Part shown: one piece after another, positions 52,711 through 61,128 of the stretch
How the letters are laid out: every line of letters starts with the position of its first letter
Numbering within the stretch: position 1 is the first letter of the stretch
Source: Lachnospiraceae bacterium
GTDB taxonomy: Bacteria; Bacillota; Clostridia; Lachnospirales; Lachnospiraceae
Reading direction: 5' to 3'
Assembly: GCA_021770345.1 (NCBI GenBank)
Contig: JAETRD010000001.1
Location: 1 to 64,000, forward strand
Length of the DNA: 64,000 nucleotides
Made by a program: the position numbers and the translations under genes
The notes under the pieces: generated by a model
What the model was told of the DNA's origin: nothing
What the model saw: only the letters and a program-made list of their open reading frames with translations
The model's database searches: none

Positions 52711-54225
52711 TTATTGTGCCTCCAGGAACACATCCAGCTGACGCTGTTTCTCTGCAATGACCGTGTCAAGCCCGGCTTCCTTCAGAGCTGAATTAAATTC
52801 GGGAAGATATACCTCGGGGTCGAGCGCGCCGCACTCCAGACCAATCTGATATTTGCTGCAGACATTGTCTAACTGTGTGATTTCATTTGTCACATTCGCC
52901 GTATTAAAACCAAAACCAAGCGCCTTTGACTTCTTTGCATTTGTGTTGCTGTCGACAAGAAGCTGCGCATATTCAGGATTCTCGCTTTCCCATCGGATTC
53001 TGTTCGTGTTGGAAATCGCCGATCCGAGATGGTAGGTACAGCTCGACGAATCCTGTCCGTCCACATAGCAGCCCATTCCGTTTTCGTTGAGCTGATAATG
53101 CTCGCCCTCAATCCCGTAGCTGATCAGATTCCCGATCTCCTCATCCGAAAACCAGAGATTTAAAAACTTCATGCACGCTTCCGGGTGCTTTGTATTCGAC
53201 ATCACCGTGTATGTAACATTGTTGTAGGTCCTTGCGACCGGCACATCGAGCATCACAATCCCCATATCTTTTCCGCAGGAGGTCGACTGATAGAAAGACG
53301 TGTTAAAATCGGTCTGTCCGAGTGTCGAGAAGGCCGCGTCATTCTGTGTCAGCACGGTAAATGAATCAGTCTGTGTCTGAATATCCTTGTTCGAATACCC
53401 CTTCACATACCAGTCGTGCAGAATCCCGCAAAGTCTCGCATACTCCTCCGTCTCAAACAGATTTACCACCTCAGTGCCGTCACCGCCGTTCATCAGAACA
53501 CCATAATTATTTCCCAGGTCATCCCATGTGCCATACTGGAACACTGCTGCCGTGTTGCCGCTGTTCGAAACAAACGGCGTCATATCCGGTTTGGCCGCTT
53601 TCACTGCCTCCAAAACAGCTCCCCAGTCCTCCAAATTTTTGACCGCGGCTACCTGATCCTGCAAACCAAGCTCATCCACCACATCCTGCCTGTAAATGAT
53701 TCCCATTGTCCACGCATAGGATGCATAAATCGGAATCGCGTACTGTACGCCGTCCACTTCTCCGCTCTTTAAATATTCCCCCTCCATCGCAACGATATCC
53801 TGACCGTATTCCTGCAAAAGATCCGTCAGATCATACGCAGCACCCTGTGAGACCGCATTCAGATATCCCCCGTAATTCGCGAGAATATCCACATCCTCCG
53901 TTCCGCTTAAGAACAGAGAATACTGCTGAAACCACTGTCCGAACTCGTACGCCTTAAACTCCACCTCAACGCCGATTTTCTCCCTGCTGATCTCATTGAC
54001 CGCAGCCATCACCCTGTTCATATCATCAAATTTGTTCGCGGTCGGCACATAAATTTTAATTTTTTCGATCTCCGCCTGACTCTGACCGCCCCCGAAACTT
54101 TCCGTGCCCGCCGCTCCGCCGTTTCCGTCTGCACCGCCTGCCGCATCCTTGTCTCCGCCGCACCCCGCAAGCAATGTAAGCCCCATCGCCGCCGCCAATA
54201 ATATGCTGATTGTTTTCCGTCTCAT
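52711..54225 (-). CDS. Extracellular sugar-binding lipoprotein, LplA-like
   Basis: A 504-residue binding protein. The lipoprotein signal ends 'LTLLAGCGG' (lipid Cys at about residue 22), followed by a Gly/Ala/Asp-rich linker. The mature protein has two alpha/beta lobes of the solute-binding protein family 1 type, with 'YAIPIYASYAWTMGIIYRQDVVDELG' and a late 'VYLPEFNSALKEAGLDTVIAEKQRQLD' closing helix typical of the LplA group. It captures the oligosaccharide and hands it to the two permeases. First gene of the seven-gene operon, with a strong GGGAGG site. Confidence 0.92.
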   Translation of the reverse strand: MRRKTISILLAAAMGLTLLAGCGGDKDAAGGADGNGGAAGTESFGGGQSQAEIEKIKIYVPTANKFDDMNRVMAAVNEISREKIGVEVEFKAYEFGQWFQQYSLFLSGTEDVDILANYGGYLNAVSQGAAYDLTDLLQEYGQDIVAMEGEYLKSGEVDGVQYAIPIYASYAWTMGIIYRQDVVDELGLQDQVAAVKNLEDWGAVLEAVKAAKPDMTPFVSNSGNTAAVFQYGTWDDLGNNYGVLMNGGDGTEVVNLFETEEYARLCGILHDWYVKGYSNKDIQTQTDSFTVLTQNDAAFSTLGQTDFNTSFYQSTSCGKDMGIVMLDVPVARTYNNVTYTVMSNTKHPEACMKFLNLWFSDEEIGNLISYGIEGEHYQLNENGMGCYVDGQDSSSCTYHLGSAISNTNRIRWESENPEYAQLLVDSNTNAKKSKALGFGFNTANVTNEITQLDNVCSKYQIGLECGALDPEVYLPEFNSALKEAGLDTVIAEKQRQLDVFLEAQ

Positions 54226-54288
54226 AAAAAAACCTCCCTTTGTTCTGATAAAACCAGTTTACAAAAAAGAGACTCCCTAAGATATCAA

Positions 54289-54319
54289 TATCGAAACCAC
54301 AATTTATATTATCGAAACC
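54289..54319 (-). promoter_or_regulatory. Direct-repeat site upstream of the glycan operon
   Basis: Minus-strand GGTTTCGATA occurs at 54310-54319 and 54289-54298, exactly 21 bases (two helical turns) apart, about 65-95 bases before the binding-protein ATG. This is the spacing expected for an AraC-type activator. TTGATA (54283-54288) overlaps the inner edge and may be the -35 box; the -10 is weak, as is usual for activated promoters. Confidence 0.6.
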
Positions 54320-54643
54320 ATTCCGCGTACGGCAAAACCCCTCTGACAGTTCATGCAGACAAAAAGCTCTCCGAATATCTTTTTTCTCCGCCAACATAAC
54401 CTGCCATTACCCCAGTCATCTCCGGCCTCCCGGCACAGCACAAAAATTTCCGTGAATATTTTCGCGAGGTCTCGGAAAGTCTGGAAACACAGCAGGTTGA
54501 AGATTGAGATGTATTCCAAAGACCGCCTTGATTTTCTTTCTCAAATCCTTCCGAATAATAGTACTTAACTGAAGAAATCGAACTCGTCCACCGCAAAAGC
54601 GATGTCAATCTGGATTACTTTATCTGTATCCACGCTGCACCTC
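54320..54643 (-). pseudogene. A+T-rich stretch with a 22-codon gene-start remnant
   Basis: The only supported item is a short open frame (54565-54633) with AGGAGGTGCAGC before a GTG start, reading VDTDKVIQIDIAFAVDEFDF and stopping soon after. The strong ribosome site on so short a frame suggests the 5' end of a gene that has been cut off. The remainder of the stretch has open frames but no ribosome sites or recognisable products. Confidence 0.4.
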
Positions 54644-55168
54644 CTACTTTATGATGAACCAATTTGCTCTTCTCTCGGTTCCATTTTGCACTAACCTGCC
54701 TTTTTCTTGTAAGGAAACGCACATCCGAGAAATTGTTCTTTTTGACACGCCAAGCTGTTCTGCATAATATACCTGTGTTGCAGATGGTTTTTTCTCAATA
54801 ATCTGTAATATCTTTTCTACCTGTGTTTCCTTCTTATTTACCTCCACTTTAACGCCATTAGCGTCATTTCCGGCGTCATCAACGCCATCTTTAATGCCAT
54901 TAGCGTTGACATTGGCGTTATTCGTGTCAGTCTGTCCTCGATAAATATTGATACGCAAATCAACTTCACCGCCAATGAACTCCGGTTCCCGTAATCCGGC
55001 AACTTTTACCTTACCGATGATTCTCGGAATGCCGCTTCCCCAATGTTCAATTAAATTCATATAAGAAAACGCATGAGCAAGAGCTTCATTCCTGATTTTG
55101 GAATAAACCTCCTTCATACGCTCCAAGGTTTGCCCCATTGGCAGTTTTCCCGGAGAAGTGATTTCCAA
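54644..55168 (-). pseudogene. C-terminal remnant of an AlbA_2/RecG-like ATP-binding regulator
   Basis: The frame reads 'MEITSPGKLPMGQTLERMKE', then 'IRNEALAHAFSYMNLIEHWGSGIPRIIGKVKVAGLREPEF', which is the HATPase_c_4-type C-terminal part of the large Schlafen-AlbA_2 regulators. A winged helix follows at the end ('PSATQVYYAEQLGVSKRTISRMCVSLQEKGRL'). The ~300-residue AlbA_2 N-terminal part is missing, so it is truncated. An unusual repetitive Asn/Asp/Val segment ('NANVNANGIKDGVDDAGND') sits between the two domains. A ribosome site for the surviving Met is not evident; expression is doubtful. Confidence 0.7.
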
Positions 55169-55169
55169 T

Positions 55170-55382
55170 CTACTGTCTTATCTGATATTCCTGTTCCAGT
55201 TCTTCCACCAGGTACGCATCGCTCATGCAATGCATATCAGAAACACCGTCACGAATCAGCTGATAGACCTCCGAATGGTAGAAGAAACCCAGAGCCGCAT
55301 CCAGTGAAAGTCCCTGCTGTTTTGCAAAACGCTCAATGACACGGCTGTATTTTTTCTGAAGTAAAATCGGGTTCGCTGTCAT
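55170..55382 (-). CDS. DUF3791 protein (second copy)
   Basis: A 70-residue protein ('MTANPILLQKKYSRVIERFAKQQGLSLDAALGFFYHSEVYQLIRDGVSDMHCMSDAYLVEELEQEY'), which fits the DUF3791 family: a short helical protein with a conserved 'FFY.S..Y..I..G....H..SD.YL...L'. Its ATG overlaps the DUF3990 stop (ATGA). It is only about 15% similar by eye to the first DUF3791 copy. The gene order suggests it and its partners act together, possibly as antitoxins to the DUF3990 protein. Confidence 0.75.
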   Translation of the reverse strand: MTANPILLQKKYSRVIERFAKQQGLSLDAALGFFYHSEVYQLIRDGVSDMHCMSDAYLVEELEQEYQIRQ

Positions 55383-55849
55383 ATCATTTCACTCCCTTCA
55401 AAACGCAGCAGTGACAATGCTTTCTCTGTGCGGAAACAAATTTGCAGGTTTGGCTTTTCATAGCGCAGACGATTGATCGCTTCTGTTTTATCAATCAGTC
55501 CGTCAAAGAATAGTTCCACGGTATTAAACACCTTATCATTGGCAACACCGCCCACAACAAGGTCGTAACCCGTCGAATCTTTTCCGCTGCGGCAATTCAG
55601 AATAAAATCCAGCCAGTCCTCGGAATAAGAGCTAAACCTCAATGTTTTCAGTTCGGCTTCACGGCTTTCATCATACACATACCGGGATATAATACCGTTT
55701 TTTTCCCGGCGTTTGAACTTGCCGCACCACTTCGATGCCTGCTCATACAGCGGTGTCACATAGAAACCACGTCCAAAATCCACATTGGGGCGGGAATGAA
55801 CCAAATCCGGCTTTATAATTTCTAAAAAGGAACCATGATAAAGAATCAT
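55379..55849 (-). CDS. DUF3990 protein, ADP-ribosyltransferase-like
   Basis: A 156-residue protein. It opens 'MILYHGSFLEIIKPDL' with the His of an H-Y-E type ADP-ribosyltransferase fold, then 'VDFGRGFYVTPLYEQASKWC' with a Gly-Phe-Tyr as in the NAD-binding strand, and a late Glu in 'NTVELFFDGLIDKTEAI' that may be the third catalytic residue. DUF3990 is placed near ART folds. Start and stop each overlap a DUF3791 gene by four bases. It could be a toxin or a modifier of a cellular target; this is inference. Confidence 0.75.
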   Translation of the reverse strand: MILYHGSFLEIIKPDLVHSRPNVDFGRGFYVTPLYEQASKWCGKFKRREKNGIISRYVYDESREAELKTLRFSSYSEDWLDFILNCRSGKDSTGYDLVVGGVANDKVFNTVELFFDGLIDKTEAINRLRYEKPNLQICFRTEKALSLLRFEGSEMI

Positions 55850-56124
55850 ACTTCCACACCCCTTTCTCTCATCACATCAAGAAGGTCGTCTACGATATAT
55901 TCCCGGCTCTGGGTATGCAGCACTTCATATTCTGGCACGATATAACCGTTCAGAATGTCACTTTTTTCGGTAAATGCCTGATAGACACGCTCTGCATCCA
56001 CACCCAGCTTTGCCGCAACATTTTCAATACAGAACACGGCAAATTCCAGCTCACTGGAATTTTTGATGGAACATAAGGGCTGTTCGCAAAGCGTGCGGTC
56101 CGTTGTTTTTTCATCCTGCATCAC
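55846..56124 (-). CDS. DUF3791 protein (first copy)
   Basis: A 92-residue acidic helical protein: 'NSSELEFAVFCIENVAAKLGVDAERVYQAFTEKSDILNGYIVPEYEVLHTQSREYIVDDLLDVMRERGVEV'-type sequence, matching the DUF3791 pattern. The start is GTG at 56124 or ATG at 56121; both overlap the stop of the methyltransferase remnant upstream, with GGAGAG 7-10 bases before. Its stop overlaps the DUF3990 start. It forms a tightly coupled three-gene unit with its downstream neighbours. Confidence 0.75.
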   Translation of the reverse strand: MMQDEKTTDRTLCEQPLCSIKNSSELEFAVFCIENVAAKLGVDAERVYQAFTEKSDILNGYIVPEYEVLHTQSREYIVDDLLDVMRERGVEV

Positions 56125-56321
56125 AAGCAGTCTCTCCTTTCCTTTATTTTAGCCAAAACATCCTGGAAAATTGCATAATTCTTCTTTACGCCATCATCCA
56201 GATCGATAGAGATCATCTGGTCGGCAAGGTGATGAATCTTTTCCTCGTAGATACGGATTTCTGTATCTTGTGCCTGCAAGGCAGTCAGCCTCTTGTTCCG
56301 CTTCACACGCTCACCGGTCTC
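56121..56321 (-). pseudogene. C-terminal remnant of a PglX-like (BREX) DNA methyltransferase
   Basis: After the XRE stop codon a frame reads 'NKRLTALQAQDTEIRIYEEKIHHLADQMISIDLDDGVKKNYAIFQDVLAKIK', shown here in parts: 'RIYEEKIHHLADQ', 'ISIDLDDGVKKNYA', 'QDVLAKIK'. This is the very characteristic end of PglX-type adenine methyltransferases of BREX phage-defence systems (typically '...YDEKIAHLA...IDLDDGVKVNY...VLAKI'). All catalytic parts are gone. The remnant's stop overlaps the DUF3791 start, showing that the cluster was translationally coupled to the methyltransferase gene before its loss. Confidence 0.75.
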
Positions 56322-56322
56322 C

Positions 56323-56541
56323 TTATTTCTCTTCTTTGTTTTCAGGCACAAATTCCATAATATCACCAACATCACAGTTTAAAGCCGAACATATTTTTGC
56401 CAAAATTTCCGTGCTGACATTTTCATCTTTTGCCAGGCGAGACATCGTTGTCGTACTGACACCAATTAAAGAACGCAAATCTTTTTTCTTCATATCTTTA
56501 TCAATCAGCAATTTCCACAGCTTTTTGTAGCTTACCGCCAT
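56323..56541 (-). CDS. XRE-family regulator of the defence-type island
   Basis: A 72-residue helix-turn-helix protein: 'MAVSYKKLWKLLIDKDMKKK', 'DLRSLIGVSTTTMSRLAKDENVSTEILAKICSALNCDVGDIMEFVPE'-type sequence. Small XRE proteins of exactly this type often precede restriction-modification or BREX-like genes. The ATG at 56541 has GGAGAGGTGAGA upstream. It is intact and joined directly to the methyltransferase remnant, so a deletion fused the two. The upstream 56542-56700 stretch is A+T-rich and probably holds its promoter. Confidence 0.85.
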   Translation of the reverse strand: MAVSYKKLWKLLIDKDMKKKDLRSLIGVSTTTMSRLAKDENVSTEILAKICSALNCDVGDIMEFVPENKEEK

Positions 56542-56734
56542 ATTCTCACCTCTCCGCAAATTTCCAGGCAAAAACTCCCTGTCTGTACTTTCTAATCATC
56601 ATACCATAGAGTTGCGCTCTAAACAAGTAAAAATGCTGTTTAACAAATTAAAATTCTGAAATATCGAAATAAAATTCTTTTTATTCGAAACAACGGGCCG
56701 TGCGCTTCGCGGACCGCCCTTATGTTCAGCAAAA

Positions 56735-56773
56735 AATATGCCATGCAGATTTTCACAAACCGCATGGCATATT
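56735..56773 (-). terminator. Terminator of serS
   Basis: Arms AATATGCCATGC (56735-56746) and GCATGGCATATT (56762-56773), perfect 12 bp, are followed on the minus strand by TTTTTT. It lies about 40 bases past the serS stop. Confidence 0.85.
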
Positions 56774-56814
56774 CCTTTATAAAAATATTTTTCCACAAAA
56801 CCACTTATTTTACG

Positions 56815-58104
56815 CTATTTCACCGGGACAAGGATTTCCTTCCCGCCCATATACGGCCGCAGCGCAGCCGGAATATTGACGCTTCCGTCCTCGTTGAGGT
56901 TGTTCTCGAGAAATGCGATCAGCATACGGGGCGGAGCGACCACGGTATTGTTTAACGTGTGCGCAAAATACTTCGCGCCGTCTTTCCCTTTCACGCGGAT
57001 TTTCAGCCGGCGCGCCTGCGCGTCGCCGAGGTTCGAGCAGCTTCCGACCTCGAAATACTTCTTCTGCCGCGGAGACCACGCCTCCACGTCGCAGGACTTC
57101 ACCTTCAGATCGGCAAGATCCCCCGAGCAGCACTCTAACGTGCGCACCGGAACGTCAAGACTGCGGAACAGGTCTACGGTATTCTGCCACAGCTTGTCAT
57201 AATACATCGGAGATTCCTCGGGTCTGCAGACTACGATCATCTCCTGCTTCTCAAACTGGTGAATGCGGTAGACGCCGCGCTCCTCGATTCCGTGCGCGCC
57301 CTTCTCCTTGCGGAAACACGGGGAATAGGAGGTCAGCGTGTAGGGAAGCTTCTCCTCGTCATTGATGGTGTCGATAAACTTGCCGATCATCGAGTGCTCG
57401 GAGGTACCGATCAGATACAGGTCCTCCCCCTCGATCTTATACATCATCGCATCCATCTCGTCAAAGCTCATCACGCCGGTCACCACATTGCTGCGGATCA
57501 TAAACGGCGGAATCACATAGGTAAATCCGCGGTCAATCATAAAATCGCGCGCATAGGAAATCACTGCGGAGTGCAGCCGCGCAATATCGCCCATCAGATA
57601 GTAAAAGCCGTTCCCGGCAACCTTTCCGGCCGCATCCAGATCAATCCCGCAAAAGCGCTCCATAATCTCGGTGTGATACGGAATCTCAAACGCCGGAACC
57701 ACGGGCTCCCCGAACTTCTCAATCTCCACATTGCAGGAATCGTCTTTTCCGATCGGCACGGAGGGGTCAATGATATTCGGAATCGTCATCATAATCTTTG
57801 TGACCTTCTCCTGCAGTTCGCGCTCCTGCTCCTCAAGCTCGGCCAGGCGTTCCGCGCCCTCTGCGACCCGGGCTTTTACCGCTTCCGCCTCGTCCTTTTT
57901 GCCCTGTCCCATCAGCTTTCCGATCTCCTTCGAGAGCTGATTTCTCTTTGCGCGGAGCTCGTCCGCCTCCTGCTGCGTTTTGCGCGCCTGTGCATCTAAC
58001 GTGATCACCTCGTCCACGAGCGGCAGCTTGTGATCCTGAAACTTATTCTTAATATTCTGCTTTACAATCTCCGGATTCTCTCTCAAAAACTTTAAATCAA
58101 TCAT
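56815..58104 (-). CDS. serS: Seryl-tRNA synthetase
   Basis: A 429-residue class II synthetase. The N-terminal antiparallel coiled-coil arm (about 25-105, 'EVITLDAQARKTQQEADELRAKRNQLSKEIG') binds tRNA-Ser's long arm. Motif 2 'YSPCFRKEKGAHGIEERGVYRIHQFEKQE' and motif 3 'NNTVVAPPRMLIAFLENN' are complete. The start at 58104 follows GGAGGAAGAGCA; the open frame upstream is non-coding. No T-box leader was found in the ~100 bases upstream. Confidence 0.97.
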   Translation of the reverse strand: MIDLKFLRENPEIVKQNIKNKFQDHKLPLVDEVITLDAQARKTQQEADELRAKRNQLSKEIGKLMGQGKKDEAEAVKARVAEGAERLAELEEQERELQEKVTKIMMTIPNIIDPSVPIGKDDSCNVEIEKFGEPVVPAFEIPYHTEIMERFCGIDLDAAGKVAGNGFYYLMGDIARLHSAVISYARDFMIDRGFTYVIPPFMIRSNVVTGVMSFDEMDAMMYKIEGEDLYLIGTSEHSMIGKFIDTINDEEKLPYTLTSYSPCFRKEKGAHGIEERGVYRIHQFEKQEMIVVCRPEESPMYYDKLWQNTVDLFRSLDVPVRTLECCSGDLADLKVKSCDVEAWSPRQKKYFEVGSCSNLGDAQARRLKIRVKGKDGAKYFAHTLNNTVVAPPRMLIAFLENNLNEDGSVNIPAALRPYMGGKEILVPVK

Positions 58105-58210
58105 TGCTCTTCCTCCAAAATCTGTCGCTGCGCACGGCGCAAAAGCCGCTCCTAACAACACCCGTATTATATACTGATTATGGACAAATTGCAAGCGGGA
58201 TATTCCGCTC

Positions 58211-60418
58211 CTACAGGACGGTATCGTCCCGCAGGGCGTCGATCGGATTGCTTTTTAAGACCTTCCCCGCACCCAGGCGGTAAGCCAGTCCCACAAACCC
58301 GAAAATGGCCAACAGAAAAAACAGGATCTGCGGAAACGGTATGTCTCCGAGGAAAAGCGCCGGCGGAAGATAGCTTATCCTGATAAACGCGGCCACGGCC
58401 GCAGCGGTGACGGGCAGTGCAAAAAGTACCGGACGCCCCGCGATCACAAGCGCCTCGATCAAAAAGATTTTTTTCATTCCGTCCGGCGTCAGCCCGACTG
58501 ACAGATAGCGGGCAAATTCCCGTTTTCGCTGCCGCACAAACCCAAACGTATTGGAAAATACATTTCCGATTCCGATCGCCGCAAGCAGGATGCAGAAAAC
58601 GGTAAGGATTGCTTTCATCCCGCCCATCATCCGGTCATTGTCAAGCCTCTCCTGCATGCGGTTCTCGATTTCCGTCTCATATGTCCCGCCGAGGAGCCGC
58701 GCAAGCGCGTTTTCGATTTCGTCCAGTGTTTCCGGCGTTTTCTCCTCTGTCAGAATCCGGATACGGCAGTCCTCTTCGGCGCCCCCGATCTGTTCTTTGA
58801 TCTCCTTCCAGCAGGACACCGGAAGGAAATGCACCAGCTCGTAAAAATCCAGCGTACCGTATTCTTCCCGCAAAACGGGAACCTCCTGCGTATACCCGAG
58901 CACCGGAAGCTCCGCCGTCACCTCCTCCTGCCCCGCCCGCACGAGCGTTGTCGTGCTTCCTTCTCCTGTCAGATAGGGAAACGCGCGCCGCGCGCGGAAA
59001 TTCGGGTCCGCGGCGTCATACGTCCTGTTTAAGATCACCGCGCCGGAAAGCCGCGGCGTGGCTCCGATCTGCGCGCAGTACTCCAGAAAACTTGCATCGT
59101 CCATAATCACCAACGGCGCGTTTACCAGCCAGCCGCCGTCTGCGGCAGACACATACTCCGCGGGCGCATCGGCAAGTCCTCCCGCTTTTTTCATTTCCGC
59201 GCTAAGCGCTTCCGGCGCGACAAACCGTTTCGCCTTTGCTTTCTGATACACCACGATGCTCTTCACTCCGGAAATTTCCCGCACGGCGTCCGTCCCCGCA
59301 AACGCATCAATCTGCGTATTTTTTACGGTCGCCATCACGTCCCAGGCGTCCTGGTAGCGCTCAAAATAAGTCTCTCTCTGACTGACCGTCACCACCGCAA
59401 AAAAACACATCAGAAAGGAAAACGCCAGAAAAGAGAGCGTCAGAGAAACCGCGGCGGTGCGCATGGCTTTGCGCTGCGCCCGCAGTGCATTTGCGGCAAG
59501 CTCTCCCTCCACTCCGAATAAAAACGATAACATGCGGGAATCCCGTTTTCTTTTCAGCGAAAAATCACCGGTATTTTTCATCGCCTCAAGCGGCGTCAGC
59601 TTACTTAATTTTTTCGCAGGAATCCATGCAGATATCCATATCGTCAGCGCCGCAAACAGCAGCGATGCGGACAGCACCAGCGGATGGTAAGAAAACGGCA
59701 GCACCAGCCTTCCCCCCACATCGGCCAGCAGGAAATTCATCCCCTCCACAATGCCCATGCAAAGCAAAATACCGGACAGACCTCCGACTGCGACCGGCGC
59801 CGCACACAACACCGCAGCCTCCTGCAAAAGGCAGGCGCGTATCTGCCGCGGCGTGGCCCCGATACTCGAAAAAATGCCGAACTGGCGAATCCTCGTGTTC
59901 ATAGTCACCGCAAACGCATTGTGAATCACCAGGACGAGCGAGAGACAGGCCGCAGCAGCAATGATGCAGGCAAACGGAAACACCCAGCGCAGCGCCGGAT
60001 CATCCGCATCCCGGATCAAGTACAGATTCAGCAGCGCGTAGTGATAGGTGACCGCCTCCGCAGGAAGTCCCGCAAGTCTGGCAATCTGCGGCATATCCGC
60101 AAAGATACTTCTGCTGTTTTTAAAAGTAAAGTCGGCCACGGTCCCGCTTTCGCCGGACAGTTCCGCATTGATGACCGCACTTTCCACATTGGCATAATTT
60201 CGAAGAAGGCCAATCTCCTCCTCCGTGATCTCTCCCGTCAGACGGCCCTGCCATCCGCCCTCCTCCGCCTCTATGCGCGCAATCTCATACACCCACAGAT
60301 TATAGGACAGGCCACACAGCAGAGACAGAAGCAGCGCTGAAAGAAAAGCGGCGAGTACGACGGATACCGTGGATGCGCGGTTATTCTTAATATAGCCGGA
60401 CAAATAATCTCTCCACAT
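58211..60418 (-). CDS. FtsX/MacB-type ABC transporter permease
   Basis: A 735-residue permease with two FtsX-type modules. N-terminal membrane helix (about 17-42) and small extracellular domain; helices near 146-172, 196-225 and 240-265; then 'WIPAKKLSKLTPLEAMKNTG' at the end of the first module. A second module begins 'LAANALRAQRKAMRTAAVSLTLSFLAF', has a large extracellular domain (about 350-590) and ends with three helices and 'VLKSNPIDALRDDTVL'. It follows the ATPase gene by two bases. It probably exports or senses an envelope-active peptide. Confidence 0.9.
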   Translation of the reverse strand: MWRDYLSGYIKNNRASTVSVVLAAFLSALLLSLLCGLSYNLWVYEIARIEAEEGGWQGRLTGEITEEEIGLLRNYANVESAVINAELSGESGTVADFTFKNSRSIFADMPQIARLAGLPAEAVTYHYALLNLYLIRDADDPALRWVFPFACIIAAAACLSLVLVIHNAFAVTMNTRIRQFGIFSSIGATPRQIRACLLQEAAVLCAAPVAVGGLSGILLCMGIVEGMNFLLADVGGRLVLPFSYHPLVLSASLLFAALTIWISAWIPAKKLSKLTPLEAMKNTGDFSLKRKRDSRMLSFLFGVEGELAANALRAQRKAMRTAAVSLTLSFLAFSFLMCFFAVVTVSQRETYFERYQDAWDVMATVKNTQIDAFAGTDAVREISGVKSIVVYQKAKAKRFVAPEALSAEMKKAGGLADAPAEYVSAADGGWLVNAPLVIMDDASFLEYCAQIGATPRLSGAVILNRTYDAADPNFRARRAFPYLTGEGSTTTLVRAGQEEVTAELPVLGYTQEVPVLREEYGTLDFYELVHFLPVSCWKEIKEQIGGAEEDCRIRILTEEKTPETLDEIENALARLLGGTYETEIENRMQERLDNDRMMGGMKAILTVFCILLAAIGIGNVFSNTFGFVRQRKREFARYLSVGLTPDGMKKIFLIEALVIAGRPVLFALPVTAAAVAAFIRISYLPPALFLGDIPFPQILFFLLAIFGFVGLAYRLGAGKVLKSNPIDALRDDTVL

Positions 60419-60420
60419 AG

Positions 60421-61098
60421 CTACCTCCTCTCGTCGCCGATGATGCGGCCGTCCTCGATCGTGACGATGCGGTCCGCACCGAGCGCGATTTTCTCGTCAT
60501 GCGTGATCAGCACAATCGTCTGTTCCAGATTGCGGTTCGACAATTTCAGCATGTCCATCACCTCCGCGGAATTTTTCCGGTCCAGATTCCCGGTCGGCTC
60601 GTCCGCGAGCAGCAGGGCCGGCCGACAGATCAGCGCCCGCGCAATCGCCGCCCGCTGCTGTCCTCCGCCCGACAGCTGATTCGGAAGCGCCTCAAGCCGG
60701 TCGGAAATCCCCAGCGTCTTTACCACCCGATCAAAATATTCCGGATTCGGTTTCTTCTTGTCAAGCAAAAGCGGCATCAATATATTCTTCCGGATAGAAA
60801 GCGTCGGAATCAGATTATAAAACTGATACACGATCCCCGCCTTTCTTCGCCGAAAAATAGCCGCCTCCGTCTGATTCAGCTTCGAAATATCCGTTCCCCC
60901 GATCACAACCTTCCCTTCGGTGGGCTTATCCACCGTACCTAATATGTGAAGCAACGTAGACTTTCCGGAGCCGGAGGCACCTGTGATCGCAACAAACTCC
61001 CCCTTCTCCACCGACAGATCAATCTTATCGAGCGCAACCGTCTGGTTCCTGCCAACACCGTACACTTTCCTTACCCCTTCGCATCTCAAAATCTCCAT
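60421..61098 (-). CDS. LolD/MacB-type ABC transporter ATP-binding protein
   Basis: A 225-residue ATPase. Walker A 'GASGSGKSTLLHILG' is at about residues 39-53, the Q-loop 'GIVYQFYNLIPTLSI', signature 'LSGGGQQRAAIARAL' and Walker B 'LLLADEPTGNLD' follow, then the H-loop 'VLITHDEKIA'. The sequence type is that of MacB/LolD/Vex ATPases. Its own promoter with a response-regulator-like repeat lies between it and the kinase gene. Confidence 0.95.
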   Translation of the reverse strand: MEILRCEGVRKVYGVGRNQTVALDKIDLSVEKGEFVAITGASGSGKSTLLHILGTVDKPTEGKVVIGGTDISKLNQTEAAIFRRRKAGIVYQFYNLIPTLSIRKNILMPLLLDKKKPNPEYFDRVVKTLGISDRLEALPNQLSGGGQQRAAIARALICRPALLLADEPTGNLDRKNSAEVMDMLKLSNRNLEQTIVLITHDEKIALGADRIVTIEDGRIIGDERR

Positions 61099-61128
61099 GT
61101 CCTGGCTCCTTTCCCGTTTTCTTCTACT

